A model generated the notes under the pieces. That model searched no databases and was not told the origin of the DNA. It saw nothing but the letters and a program-made list of their open reading frames with translations. 58,552 nt of DNA. It comes from Chloroflexota bacterium. Lineage in GTDB: Bacteria; Chloroflexota; Dehalococcoidia; DSGV01. Where the stretch lies: NCBI GenBank assembly GCA_021787985.1, contig JAJYLG010000002.1, positions 45,089-103,640 of the forward strand, given 5' to 3'. This document shows, in pieces, positions 51,273 to 58,552 of the stretch. Every line of letters starts with the position of its first letter. Positions within the stretch are counted from its first letter, which is position 1. Position numbers and translations under genes: made by a program.

Positions 51273-52280
51273 TCACCCCCCGATATAGGACATCTCTACC
51301 TTGGGCAGGCCCACCGTCTCCGACGACCGGACCTCCGAGTAGCGGTCGTCGCGAACGGACCAGACGCGCCGGATCGCCGCCGCGATCTCCTCGTCCGTGG
51401 CGCCGGCGCGCATCAGGTCCCGCAGGTCGCGCCCTTGCGTGGCGAACAGGCAGCCAAAGAGCCGCCCGTCCGCCGACAGCCGCGCTCGCGTGCAGTCGCC
51501 GCAGAACGGTTGCGTGACCGAGGCGATGACGCCGATCTCGCCGGCGCCGTCGCGGTAGCGGTAGCGCCGCGCCACCTCGCCGCGGTAGTTCGGCTGCGCC
51601 GGCTCCAGCGGGAAGACCGAGCTGATCGCGCGCACGATCTCCACCGCGGGGACCACGTCGTCCATCCGCCAGCCGTTGGTGTGGCCGACGTCCATGAACT
51701 CGACGAAGCGCAGGATGTGACCGGTGCCGCGAAAGAAGCGCGCCATCTCCAGGATGCTGCCCTCGTTCATGCCGCGCTTGACGACCATGTTCAGCTTGAT
51801 CGGCGTCAGCCCGGCCCGCTCGGCCGCCTCGATTCCAGCGAGGACGCCGGCCACTGGGAAGTCGGCGTCGTTCATTGCCTTGAATATCGCGTCATCGAGC
51901 GAGTCCAGGCTGACCGTGATGCGACGCAACCCGGCGTCCTTCAGCGCCTGTGCCTTCTGGGCCAGCAGCGCACCGTTGGTCGTAAGGGTGAGGTCGCTCA
52001 GCCCCTCGATCCGCGACAGCATGGCGACGAGCTGCTCCACGTCGCGGCGCACCAGCGGCTCGCCGCCCGTGAGCCGGATCTTCTCCGCGCCGAGGGCGAC
52101 GAAGACGCGGGCGAGGCGGGCGATCTCCTCGAAGCTGAGCAGCCGGTCGCGGGCGAGAAACGCGTAATCCTGGCCGAAGACCTCCTTCGGCATGCAGTAG
52201 ACGCAGCGGAAGTTGCAGCGGTCAGTCACCGAGACGCGCAGGTCACGCATCGGCCGGCCCAGCGTATCCGTCACGCTCAT
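51273..52280 (-). CDS. moaA: GTP 3',8-cyclase MoaA
   Basis: The 335-aa radical-SAM enzyme makes the first intermediate of molybdenum cofactor. The SAM cluster ligands are C22-x3-C26-x2-C29 in [12 protein letters not shown]. The GTP-binding [4Fe-4S] cluster uses CGDC and a later Cys in [15 protein letters not shown] is conserved, and the protein ends in the functional GG (SYIGG). Start ATG 52280. No other mo genes adjoin; MoaC and MoaD must be elsewhere. Confidence 0.96.
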   Translation of the reverse strand: MSVTDTLGRPMRDLRVSVTDRCNFRCVYCMPKEVFGQDYAFLARDRLLSFEEIARLARVFVALGAEKIRLTGGEPLVRRDVEQLVAMLSRIEGLSDLTLTTNGALLAQKAQALKDAGLRRITVSLDSLDDAIFKAMNDADFPVAGVLAGIEAAERAGLTPIKLNMVVKRGMNEGSILEMARFFRGTGHILRFVEFMDVGHTNGWRMDDVVPAVEIVRAISSVFPLEPAQPNYRGEVARRYRYRDGAGEIGVIASVTQPFCGDCTRARLSADGRLFGCLFATQGRDLRDLMRAGATDEEIAAAIRRVWSVRDDRYSEVRSSETVGLPKVEMSYIGG

Positions 52281-52368
52281 GCCTGAATTGTAGCGCCGGC
52301 GCGGCCGCGTCCGGCGTGACCAGCGACACGCGCCGGGTGCTCGGCGCGCCCACTGCCCGACGAAGGGA

Positions 52369-52412
52369 AGAGCCCCCGGTCGCGTGCGTCCTCGCACGCG
52401 ACCGGGGGCTCT
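52369..52412. terminator. 20-bp near-perfect hairpin between the thioredoxin-like gene and moaA
   Basis: GAGCCCCCGGTCGCGTGCG (52370-52388) pairs with CGCACGCGACCGGGGGCTC (52393-52411) around a TCCT loop; A52369-T52412 adds one more pair. It lies 28 nt after the end of the upstream gene (52440) and 89 nt before moaA. It is the strongest hairpin of the window and very likely a terminator, though without a T-run. Confidence 0.75.
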
Positions 52413-52439
52413 CCTGCATGGGAGACCGCGCCGCGCGTG

Positions 52440-53114
52440 CTAGCCGGCGGCCGCCAGCACGCTGTCCAGGAATCGCTCCTCCGGGACCGCGCCCATCACC
52501 TCGACCGTGTCGTTGATGACGGTCTTGGGCACGCCCATCACGCGGTACTTCTGGGCCAGATGGGGGAACTCGGTCGCCTCGATCACGTCGGCCGTGACGC
52601 GGGAGCTTGCCTTCGCCATGAGGTGGGCCAACCTGGCCGCACTGGGGCAGTACGGTCAGGTGGGGGTGACGAAGACCTTGATGTTGACGTCGCCGGTGAG
52701 CTCGGCCAGCTTGGTGACCGTTTCCGGCTGCAGGTCCGCTTCGGCGCGCGAGGCGTCGACCAGGTCCGAGACGATCACGGCGAACTCATAGCCCGAGGGC
52801 ACGCCCCAGTAGCGCATGCCGCCGGCGACGTGCGGGCTGCGGACGATGGTGACCGGGACGGCATCGACGCCGTGCTCCTTCGCCTTGTCGGCGTCGGCCA
52901 CCAGGTCGTAGACGGTGAGGTCGATCTTGTCGGTGAAGGTGGCGACTTCTTCCAGGAGCTCACGTGTCTCGGTGCAATACTGGCAGTCGTGCCGCCCGGG
53001 GACCAGCAGCGGCGAAGCCGCCTGCGTGAAGTGGATGACCTCGACGGGGTCCGTGAGGTTCTTCTCGAAGTGCTGGCGGATCTCCTCCGCCTGCTCAGGG
53101 GTGAACAGCGACAT
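52440..53114 (-). CDS. Two-domain thioredoxin-fold disulfide oxidoreductase, predicted selenoprotein
   Basis: Reading through one in-frame TGA (52656-52658) gives 224 residues from ATG 53114, which follows GGAGG. The protein is a tandem thioredoxin-fold (PDO-like) oxidoreductase. The first domain has C44-Q-Y-C47 with AVPVTIVRSPHV; the second reads VKVFVTPT-[TGA]-PYC-PSAARLAHLM with MGVPKTVIND further on. The TGA occupies residue 153, where homologous domains have the first Cys of CPYC, so selenocysteine is the simplest reading. Without readthrough the protein would end one residue before its second active site, leaving a separate 63-codon frame whose homology starts before its first ATG. A hairpin with an AGGUU loop begins 13 nt after the TGA. 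No selenocysteine machinery lies in this window; mutation or sequence error are the alternatives. Confidence 0.78.
52623..52642 (-). promoter_or_regulatory. Candidate bacterial SECIS element
   Basis: In the mRNA, GUG-C-GGCC, loop AGGUU, GGCC-CAC folds into a 7-bp stem with one bulged C. The loop starts 21 nt after the UGA (52656), inside the 16-37 nt window usual for bacterial SECIS. It has G residues at the loop start like the AGGUCU loop of E. coli fdhF. The expected bulged nucleotide is C rather than U. Confidence 0.5.
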
Positions 53115-53293
53115 TCGCACCTCCGGGAGCGTTTGATCTCGCGTCAATCGCTGCTCTCATGATACTCCCCTCGGGTATCCGCTCGCCTAGCCCGCGAGCC
53201 GAGCGGGGCCGCGGCCGCGCTGCCGAGGGCGGGAATCCGCGGATGAACGCCGATAACGCAGATGGCGGGGGTGTCCACCCGGGGCGGATGGCC

Positions 53294-54349
53294 CTACGCT
53301 TGCGGCGACCCGACGAGCTCGGCGCGCAGCCGGGGCAGGCTACTCGGGTAGCGCCGCTGCAGGAACTCGATCAGCTTCTCCCGCACCTCGCAGCGCAGGT
53401 CCCACGCCGTCGAGGAGTCGCGGGCGCTCACCAGCGCCCGCAGCTCAACGCCGCGCTCGCTCGCGTTCGTCACCTGCAGGACCATGACCCGGCCGTCCCA
53501 TCGCGGCGACTCCTGGACGATCCGCTCGAGCTCCGCCCGCAGCTCCGTCATCGGCACCGTGTAGTCGACGTAGAGGTGCACGGACCCCAGGAGCTGGGAC
53601 ACGGACCGGGTCCAGTTCTCGAACGGGTTGCGAGTGAAGTAGCCGATGGGCAGGACCAGGCGGCGCTCGTCCCAGATCTTCACCACGACGTAGGTAAACG
53701 TGATCTCCTCGATCCGCCCCCACTCACCCTGGACCACCACCACGTCGTCGATGCGGATCGGCTCGGTGAACGCGATCTGGATGCCGGCCATGAGATTGGA
53801 GAGGGTCGACTGGGCCGCGATGCCCAGGACCAGGCCGGCAATGCCGGCTGACGCCAGGATGCTGGCGCCCAGCGCCCGCGCCTGCGGAAAGGTGGTCAGC
53901 ATGATCGCCGCGGTCACGATGCTCACCACCACCACGGTCACACGGCGGATGACCGCGACCTGGGTCCGGATCCTGCGGGCCTTCAGGTTGTCGCTGACCT
54001 GGATGTCGAAGCGGCGGATCGCCAGGTCCTCGAGCGCGGCGAGCAGCGCCACCAGCAGCCAGGCCACCGAGCCGATCAGGATCAAGGAGAGCGCGTGTCG
54101 GGCTGGGTCCTCGATTGCCGCCCGCAGTCGCACGCCGGGCAGCGTCAGGTCGACGGCGGTCACCAGCACGAGCGCTCGCGAGGGCCACCAGAACCGGGCA
54201 GCCAGGAGTCGCCCGAGGTCGGCGACGCCGGCCAGGGGCAGCGTGCGAAGGACTCGGAACACCGCCAGATGAGCGGCAAGCGCGATGGCCACCGCGAGGA
54301 CGACCGCCGCGGCGCCGACGACGGTGGCGTCGTGCAGGACATCGGTCAT
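53294..54349 (-). CDS. MscS-type mechanosensitive channel
   Basis: The 351-aa protein starts at ATG 54349 behind AGGAGGG. Membrane helices lie at about 10-32, 52-70, 90-108 and 130-150. The pore helix follows, with the MscS signature LGASILASAGIAGLVLGIAA and LSNLMAGIQIAFTEPIRIDD. The cytoplasmic beta and alpha/beta domains come next (VVVVQGEWGRIEEITFTYVV, DERRLVLPI). It releases solutes under low osmolarity. It is smaller than MscK-type channels and larger than E. coli MscS (286 aa). Confidence 0.9.
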   Translation of the reverse strand: MTDVLHDATVVGAAAVVLAVAIALAAHLAVFRVLRTLPLAGVADLGRLLAARFWWPSRALVLVTAVDLTLPGVRLRAAIEDPARHALSLILIGSVAWLLVALLAALEDLAIRRFDIQVSDNLKARRIRTQVAVIRRVTVVVVSIVTAAIMLTTFPQARALGASILASAGIAGLVLGIAAQSTLSNLMAGIQIAFTEPIRIDDVVVVQGEWGRIEEITFTYVVVKIWDERRLVLPIGYFTRNPFENWTRSVSQLLGSVHLYVDYTVPMTELRAELERIVQESPRWDGRVMVLQVTNASERGVELRALVSARDSSTAWDLRCEVREKLIEFLQRRYPSSLPRLRAELVGSPQA

Positions 54350-54705
54350 GAAGGTCCCTCCTGGTCGTCGGCTTCGCCGGGACGGCGCCCGCGGGGCGGC
54401 GGGCCGTCGGGTGCATGCCGGGGAGGAGGACGCGGTCGGTCCACCGTCGGAAGGCCGTGGCATCTGCGGCGAAGCTGCCGGTCCGCCGGACGCGGATGGC
54501 GCGACCATGATCACTGTAGCCGAGGAGGAGGGCGGCACGGGCAGCGGCCCATCGTTCATCTCGCCGAGCAGCCCGCGGCGCAGAAGCGGGCTGCTCGCAC
54601 CGGCAGAACTTCCACCTGGGAGGGCGGCGGAGCTCCACCGGCAGAATCCGCGCCACGGTCGCGACCCGGCCCGGGAGCGGACGCAGGCGGTGGGGTCTGA
54701 CAGGC
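54350..54705. other. Gene-free interval between mscS and the HEPN island
   Basis: No convincing gene is seen in 356 nt. It holds the hairpin listed at 54566-54596 and a direct repeat CACCGGCAGAA (54598 and about 54639). The base composition is as GC-rich as the flanking core, in contrast to the island. Confidence 0.6.
54566..54596 (-). terminator. 11-bp hairpin downstream of the HEPN island
   Basis: GAGCAGCCCGC (54566-54576) and GCGGGCTGCTC (54586-54596) are exact complements with a 9-nt loop. It lies about 110 nt after the last gene of the island and may end its transcript before mscS. Confidence 0.45.
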
Positions 54706-55077
54706 CTACAGCCGATCGCAGACGTGTTGGGCAAGTCGCAGGGCGCTTTGCGCGTCATGCGGCCGGAAAAGGTCCTGCAATCCGTAATCTGCTTGCGCAC
54801 GCTGGACCCTGAGACTATCCAGTTGATCGCCGAGCGACCCCCCTTGTTCTCTCAGCGCCTGAATCACTCGTCCGTGATCCCTGCCCGTACCAGTCGAACG
54901 CAGTAGCGCCTGAGCGATGAGCGCTTCGCGCGCCCGGAGGTGGGCCGCGTAGTACGCCCGACTGATCGCTGTGCGCAGTGCCGCCTGCGTCAGAGCGTGG
55001 GTCGGACCCTGGGTCGTCATGAGCGCGGCAGCGACCTGTAGGAAGTCTCGGGGATCAAACGGTCCCTGTGTCGTCAT
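54706..55077 (-). CDS. HEPN-domain protein (UPF0332-like)
   Basis: The 123-aa protein from ATG 55077 has AALRTAISRAYYAAHLRAREALI with R40-x5-H46, the R-x4-6-H motif of HEPN ribonucleases. GRDHGRVIQALREQG and RVQRAQADYGLQDLF follow, as in the short HEPN proteins of the COG1895/UPF0332 group. These are often toxins paired with MNT nucleotidyltransferases, but no such partner is adjacent. It overlaps the gene at 55055 by 23 nt, which suggests coupled translation. Confidence 0.75.
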   Translation of the reverse strand: MTTQGPFDPRDFLQVAAALMTTQGPTHALTQAALRTAISRAYYAAHLRAREALIAQALLRSTGTGRDHGRVIQALREQGGSLGDQLDSLRVQRAQADYGLQDLFRPHDAQSALRLAQHVCDRL

Positions 55078-55648
55078 CTTCCCAGGCCAAGTGCACCCCG
55101 AGGTGCCTGTCAAGCAGTACCCGGTCGTCGTGGTCAAGCCCCACCTTGGCTCCGTCGATTGCCGATGCCAGCGAGTCCCAGAGGCGAAGAGCAGTCTCGC
55201 CGTCGGTGCGAAGTCGGACTACCAGCACGGCCTCGGTCCATCCCGGGCTTTCGGGGTCCGTCACCGCCACCGCCCGGACAGCGACCACAGGCGCTTGCTG
55301 CATCCACGCGCGGATCTCAGCCAGGACGGCGGCGAGCGCGTGCCAGGGCAACCGCGAGAGGGGCCTTCTGGCAAACGGTTCAACGGTCAATGGAACGCGG
55401 CCAAGGTCGAGATGGATGGGGGACGCGGTCACCGGGATCATCGCTTGACCGGTCGGTCCGTCGCTGATCATCCAAGCGGCGCTCTCAGGCTGATCTGACG
55501 AATACTGACTGGCGACCGAGGTCGCTCTCTCGATCCGCAGTTGGTACAGCGCAGGGACGTTCACACAACCGAATCCCGTCTGGGCGGGCGCGTTGAGCCC
55601 CGCATTAGCCTGCGATATCTCGGGAGGCGCGGCAACGGTCGAGTGCAT
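55055..55648 (-). CDS. Unknown protein of the HEPN island
   Basis: The protein has 197 aa from ATG 55648 (GGAGA about 15 nt upstream, so the start is not certain). The N-terminus is low-complexity (MHSTVAAPPEISQANAGL). Later segments such as IHLDLGRVPLTVEPFARRP, ALAAVLAEIRAWMQQAP and AVLVVRLRTDGETALRLWDSL suggest an alpha/beta fold. The acidic tail is WEDDDTG. I do not recognise the family. It lies between the HEPN gene and the gene at 55663. Confidence 0.6.
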   Translation of the reverse strand: MHSTVAAPPEISQANAGLNAPAQTGFGCVNVPALYQLRIERATSVASQYSSDQPESAAWMISDGPTGQAMIPVTASPIHLDLGRVPLTVEPFARRPLSRLPWHALAAVLAEIRAWMQQAPVVAVRAVAVTDPESPGWTEAVLVVRLRTDGETALRLWDSLASAIDGAKVGLDHDDRVLLDRHLGVHLAWEDDDTGTV

Positions 55649-55662
55649 GGCAGTGCCGTCTC

Positions 55663-56358
55663 CTAGGCGAGCAGCCGTTCCAAGAGCCCCGTGAAGATCT
55701 GCCACTTGCCCAAGAAGTCCGACTTCAAAGTGTCCTCCAGGGCCACAGCACTGGCTGTCAGATCGTAGTGATAGTTGATGGAAGCGAAGAATCGAGGTGA
55801 CGTGGTTGCCAAGAGCTGTCCTTCAATTCGAGGCTCGAGCAGAAGGGTGGACAGGGCCTTTCCTTCTTCGAAGTACAAGCGAAGACCAGCCCCCAGCGGC
55901 GAAATGTTCGCTTGCCTGATAGCCTTCGCGTCTGTGAATCGCTCCAGGATAGCCACTGCTGCAGACGAGTCGCCGGGCGCGTCGAATGCCATCGCGAAGT
56001 TATAGCCATAGGCCTTGAACTGCACGCCCTTGCTGCGAAATAGCTCCACGAAAGCTTGCACGATGTCGGGAAGACGTGCTGATGGGCTCGTATCTCCGCT
56101 GTGATCGTGGAACACAAGCTGATTGCCTGAGATCTGGACTACGACTTGCTCCCTCATGCTCATGATCTGCAACTGCGATGCCAGTGCGGCCACCTGACCC
56201 TGTATTGGCGCGATCGGAGGCTGCATCATCTGGACCTGGGCGTCGCGCAGGATCGTCGCAATGTCCTGTGACGACAGCGCAATCGTTGCATCCTCGGCCG
56301 GAAGCATGACGACGTTGGCGGAAAGCTTCTCGAGCTGACGAAGCGTCATGGCTCCCAT
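55663..56358 (-). CDS. Unknown protein of the HEPN island
   Basis: The 231-aa protein (ATG 56358; ATG 56349 possible) has MTLRQLEKLSANVVMLP, VVVQISGNQLVFHDHSGD, KAYGYNFAMAFDAPGD and GLRLYFEEGKALSTLLLEPR. The mix of beta strands and helices gives no family match I can name. The codon use has more A/T than the neighbours, suggesting transfer. It is the first gene of the unit and ends 15 nt before the next start. Confidence 0.6.
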   Translation of the reverse strand: MGAMTLRQLEKLSANVVMLPAEDATIALSSQDIATILRDAQVQMMQPPIAPIQGQVAALASQLQIMSMREQVVVQISGNQLVFHDHSGDTSPSARLPDIVQAFVELFRSKGVQFKAYGYNFAMAFDAPGDSSAAVAILERFTDAKAIRQANISPLGAGLRLYFEEGKALSTLLLEPRIEGQLLATTSPRFFASINYHYDLTASAVALEDTLKSDFLGKWQIFTGLLERLLA

Positions 56359-56526
56359 AGCCTACTCTGGCAGCCCGAGAGCGGCAATGCGTCGTAACGG
56401 TCCCGCGGGGGCGGCTCGTCCCCTCGGTGGCCTTCGAGCGCCCCGTCGCGCTTCTCTCCAGCGCGTCGTTCGGGTCGAACCTGAATCGGTGGTGCTGGTG
56501 ACCGTCGCCCGGCCGCTGCGCCGGCG

Positions 56527-57192
56527 TCAGCTCGCCGGTGTGCGCTGACCGAAGACCCGCTCGTAGTCCGCCAGGAAGCGCTCGATGCCGCTGTCGGTGA
56601 GGGGATGCTTCAGCATCTGCAGCAGGACGTTGAACGGCAGCGTGGCGACATGCGCGCCGGCCTTGGCCGCCTCGGTCACGTGGCGCGGATGGCGCAGGCT
56701 TGCGGCCAGCACCTGGCACGGTAGGTGATAGCGGTCGAACACCTCGGCGATCTCGCGCACCAGGCCGATACCGTCCTCGCCGATGTCGTCCAGCCGCCCC
56801 ACGAAGGGAGAGACGTAGCTCGCGCCCGCCTCGGCGGCGAGCAGCGCCTGGTTCACCGAGAAGATCAGCGTCGTGTTGATGCGCACGTCCTGGGCGGACA
56901 GCCGGTGGATGGCGGCCAGGCCCGCCTCATCCAGCGGCACCTTGACGACGACGTTGGGATGCCACGAGGCAAGCCCCAGCCCTTCCTCGACGATCTCGTC
57001 GGTCGTGCGCGTGATGCACTCGGCCGAGATCGGGCCGTCCACCACCTCGGCGATCTCGAGAACGCGCTGCCGGTAGCTGACGCCGCCCTCCTTCGCGATG
57101 AGCGTCGGATTGGTGGTCACACCGCTCACCACGCCCATGCGCGCAGCGCGCCGGATCTCGTCGATGTTGGCCGTGTCGAGGAAGAGGCGCAT
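56527..57192 (-). CDS. fsa: Transaldolase / fructose-6-phosphate aldolase-like
   Basis: The 221-aa protein is MRLFLDTANIDEIRRAA, GVTTNPTLIAKEGG, HPNVVVKVPLDEAGL (Schiff-base Lys in VVKVPL), INTTLIFSVNQALLAAEAGASYVSPFVGRLDDIG and ATLPFNVLLQMLKHPLTDSGI. This is the small transaldolase (TalC/MipB/FSA) subfamily. Sequence alone does not separate transaldolase from fructose-6-phosphate aldolase. The 168 nt between its end and the island contain nothing I can identify. Confidence 0.93.
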   Translation of the reverse strand: MRLFLDTANIDEIRRAARMGVVSGVTTNPTLIAKEGGVSYRQRVLEIAEVVDGPISAECITRTTDEIVEEGLGLASWHPNVVVKVPLDEAGLAAIHRLSAQDVRINTTLIFSVNQALLAAEAGASYVSPFVGRLDDIGEDGIGLVREIAEVFDRYHLPCQVLAASLRHPRHVTEAAKAGAHVATLPFNVLLQMLKHPLTDSGIERFLADYERVFGQRTPAS

Positions 57193-57308
57193 CGTTGCCT
57201 CCCTGGTCGATCTCTCCTTGCAGGGTACCGGACGCCCCGCGGCGGCGCACCGGTGACCGGGAGCCTGAATGGTACGATGGGCGGAGCCAGCCGCGCCGGA
57301 GTCAGCCG

Positions 57309-58538
57309 ATGGGCATCCAGATCCGCCCGGCCACGCCGGACGAGTTCGAGCTCTTGCACGCCACCGTGGCGACCGCGTTCGGCGAAGCGCCGAGCGAGCG
57401 CTTCGTGGAGCAACTGCGACGTCTCGTGCCGCCCGAGCGAACGCTGTGCGCGTTCGACGGGCCCGCGCTGGTCGCGGGCATGAACGTCCTGCCGCTCCGC
57501 GTGCGCTGGGGCGACGGCTGGCTGCCGATGGGCGGCGTCAGTGGCGTGGGCACGTTGCCGACGCACCGGCGACAGGGGCTGCTGCGCAGCTTGATGGAGC
57601 GCGCGCTGGCCGAGATGCACGAGCGCGGCGAGATGGCCGCCATCCTCTACGCGTCGCTGGCGGCGATCTACCACCGCTACGGCTACGGCGTCGCGACCGC
57701 GCAGCAGCGGATGGACGCGCGCCGCGACGCGTTCCGCTGGCTGGACGACGACCGTCCCGGCGGCCGCGTGCGGCTGGTGCAGGCGGCCGCGGCGGCATCG
57801 CAACTCGGGCCGGTCTACGAGCGCTGGGCCGAGCTGCGCACGCTCGCCCTGGCGCGGACGCCGGAGTGGTGGCGGCTGGGCGTGCTGAACCCGCCCGAGC
57901 TCGAGCAGCAGGCGTTGCTCACCGCGCTGCACGAGGGACGCGACGGGCCGGACGGCTATGTGCTCTACCGCATGGCGCAAGGAGCGGAGGGCGGCGACCT
58001 GGCGGACGGCTGGCCGCCTCACCAGCGGCTGGTGGTGCGCGAGCTGGTGGCGACCCGCCCGGCGGCGTATCGCGCGCTCTGGGACTATCTGCTGCGATAC
58101 GATCTGGTGGACACGTACCGCGTCACGCACGCGCCGGCCGACGACCCGCTGTTCCACATGGTGCAGGATCCACGTCACCTGAACGGCGTCGTTCACGATG
58201 GCCTCTATATGCGGCCGCTGAACTGTCGCGCGCTGGTCGAAGGCCGCCGCTACGGCGGCGATGGACGGCTCGTGCTGGAGCTGCGCGACCCGCTTTGCCG
58301 GTGGAACGACGGGCGCTGGCTGATCGAGGCCGACAGCGGCGGCGCGCGATTCGAGCGGACGGAGCTCGAGCCGGAGCTCTGGCTCGAGGTCGGCGCGTTC
58401 GCCACGCTGGTCAGCGGCTGCGCCGGGGCGGGCCGGCTCGCGGCCGCGGGCCGCGTGCGGGCCAGCGACGACGCGATCGAGCTGGCCGAGCGGCTGTTCC
58501 GGGTGGCGCGGGCGCCCTTCTGCGCGGACGGGTTCTGA
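57309..58538 (+). CDS. Eis-like GNAT acetyltransferase
   Basis: The 409-aa protein from ATG 57309 has the GNAT core IRPATPDEFELLHATVATAFGE, then GGVSGVGTLPTHRRQGLLRSLM with the acetyl-CoA P-loop (V.T.P.HRRQGL). YHRYGYGVATAQQRM follows, the Eis family region, and a second GNAT-like domain. The C-terminal SCP2-like domain ends in Phe as Eis proteins do (its carboxylate serves as general base). Eis enzymes acetylate amines, including aminoglycosides. The native substrate is unknown. Confidence 0.87.
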   Translation: MGIQIRPATPDEFELLHATVATAFGEAPSERFVEQLRRLVPPERTLCAFDGPALVAGMNVLPLRVRWGDGWLPMGGVSGVGTLPTHRRQGLLRSLMERALAEMHERGEMAAILYASLAAIYHRYGYGVATAQQRMDARRDAFRWLDDDRPGGRVRLVQAAAAASQLGPVYERWAELRTLALARTPEWWRLGVLNPPELEQQALLTALHEGRDGPDGYVLYRMAQGAEGGDLADGWPPHQRLVVRELVATRPAAYRALWDYLLRYDLVDTYRVTHAPADDPLFHMVQDPRHLNGVVHDGLYMRPLNCRALVEGRRYGGDGRLVLELRDPLCRWNDGRWLIEADSGGARFERTELEPELWLEVGAFATLVSGCAGAGRLAAAGRVRASDDAIELAERLFRVARAPFCADGF

Positions 58539-58552
58539 CGGCGCGCGTCAGA

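Noticed and set aside
52440-52631. Separate 63-aa gene at the end of the thioredoxin-like locus
   Set aside because: Its homology starts before the first ATG and continues directly from the preceding frame across one TGA; it has no ribosome site. One selenocysteine-containing gene explains the data better.

Overview
This is a high-GC bacterial chromosome segment of about 58.5 kb, dense with housekeeping genes. I infer a member of the Chloroflexota, probably near Thermomicrobia/Sphaerobacter. The basis is the gene mix: an HrcA/CIRCE heat-shock operon, a b6-type split cytochrome bc complex, an htpX-pspAB-pspA-pspAA stress operon, DUF4389 membrane proteins, desulforedoxin-like miniproteins and LysM/M23 peptidases. 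No marker gene here fixes the taxonomy. I see no insertion sequence, prophage or CRISPR array.

Layout. 1-2.3 kb: the end of lipA, then an adenosine-deaminase relative, a short c-di-AMP receptor (DarA) and an ArsR-like fragment, chained by 4-nt overlaps, then a VOC protein. 2.5-3.2 kb: tRNA-Thr(CGT) followed by decayed VapBC remnants. 3.3-6.2 kb (minus): the Psp membrane-stress operon. 6.6-8.1 kb: a GltD-type flavoprotein behind a structured leader. 8.1-14.8 kb (minus): a small protein, a secreted SGNH hydrolase, dnaE, a GT2 glycosyltransferase and a membrane protein. 15.0-19.5 kb: purM-purH, a GalT-like protein and another GT2. 19.6-24.1 kb: a respiratory operon with a 32-aa membrane peptide, split cytochrome b, Rieske protein, a cytochrome c fused to two cupredoxins, and two desulforedoxin-like proteins. 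24.2-28.2 kb: amidohydrolase, YqeY and a PgpH-type c-di-AMP phosphodiesterase. 28.3-34.1 kb: purQ and purL around three membrane or secreted proteins. 34.1-38.2 kb: a hydrolase, a UbiB-like kinase, and an ECF sigma factor with a DUF5667 protein. 38.2-41.9 kb: two related lipoproteins, a membrane protein and a GGDEF-like protein. 42.2-45.8 kb (minus): hrcA-grpE-dnaK with a perfect CIRCE and a TTGACA-17-TAGATT promoter. 45.9-52.3 kb: a second ECF sigma factor, an MBL protein, two LysM/M23 peptidases, rho and moaA. 52.4-54.3 kb: a two-domain thioredoxin-fold oxidoreductase and an MscS channel. 54.7-56.4 kb: a three-gene, lower-GC HEPN island. 56.5-58.5 kb: a transaldolase-like protein and an Eis-like acetyltransferase.

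The most striking observation is at 52440-53114. What looks like two short genes reads as one protein if a single in-frame TGA at 52656-52658 is translated. That TGA sits exactly where the first catalytic cysteine of a CPYC motif belongs, and an SECIS-like hairpin starts 13 nt downstream. I predict a selenoprotein. Other items: a membrane-anchored cytochrome c/cupredoxin/cupredoxin protein as likely acceptor of the bc complex, an M23 gene that seems to start at ATT behind a perfect Shine-Dalgarno, the HEPN island, and substituted active-site motifs in the deaminase, GGDEF and MBL proteins. Two c-di-AMP components (receptor and hydrolase) occur here, but no cyclase is seen.
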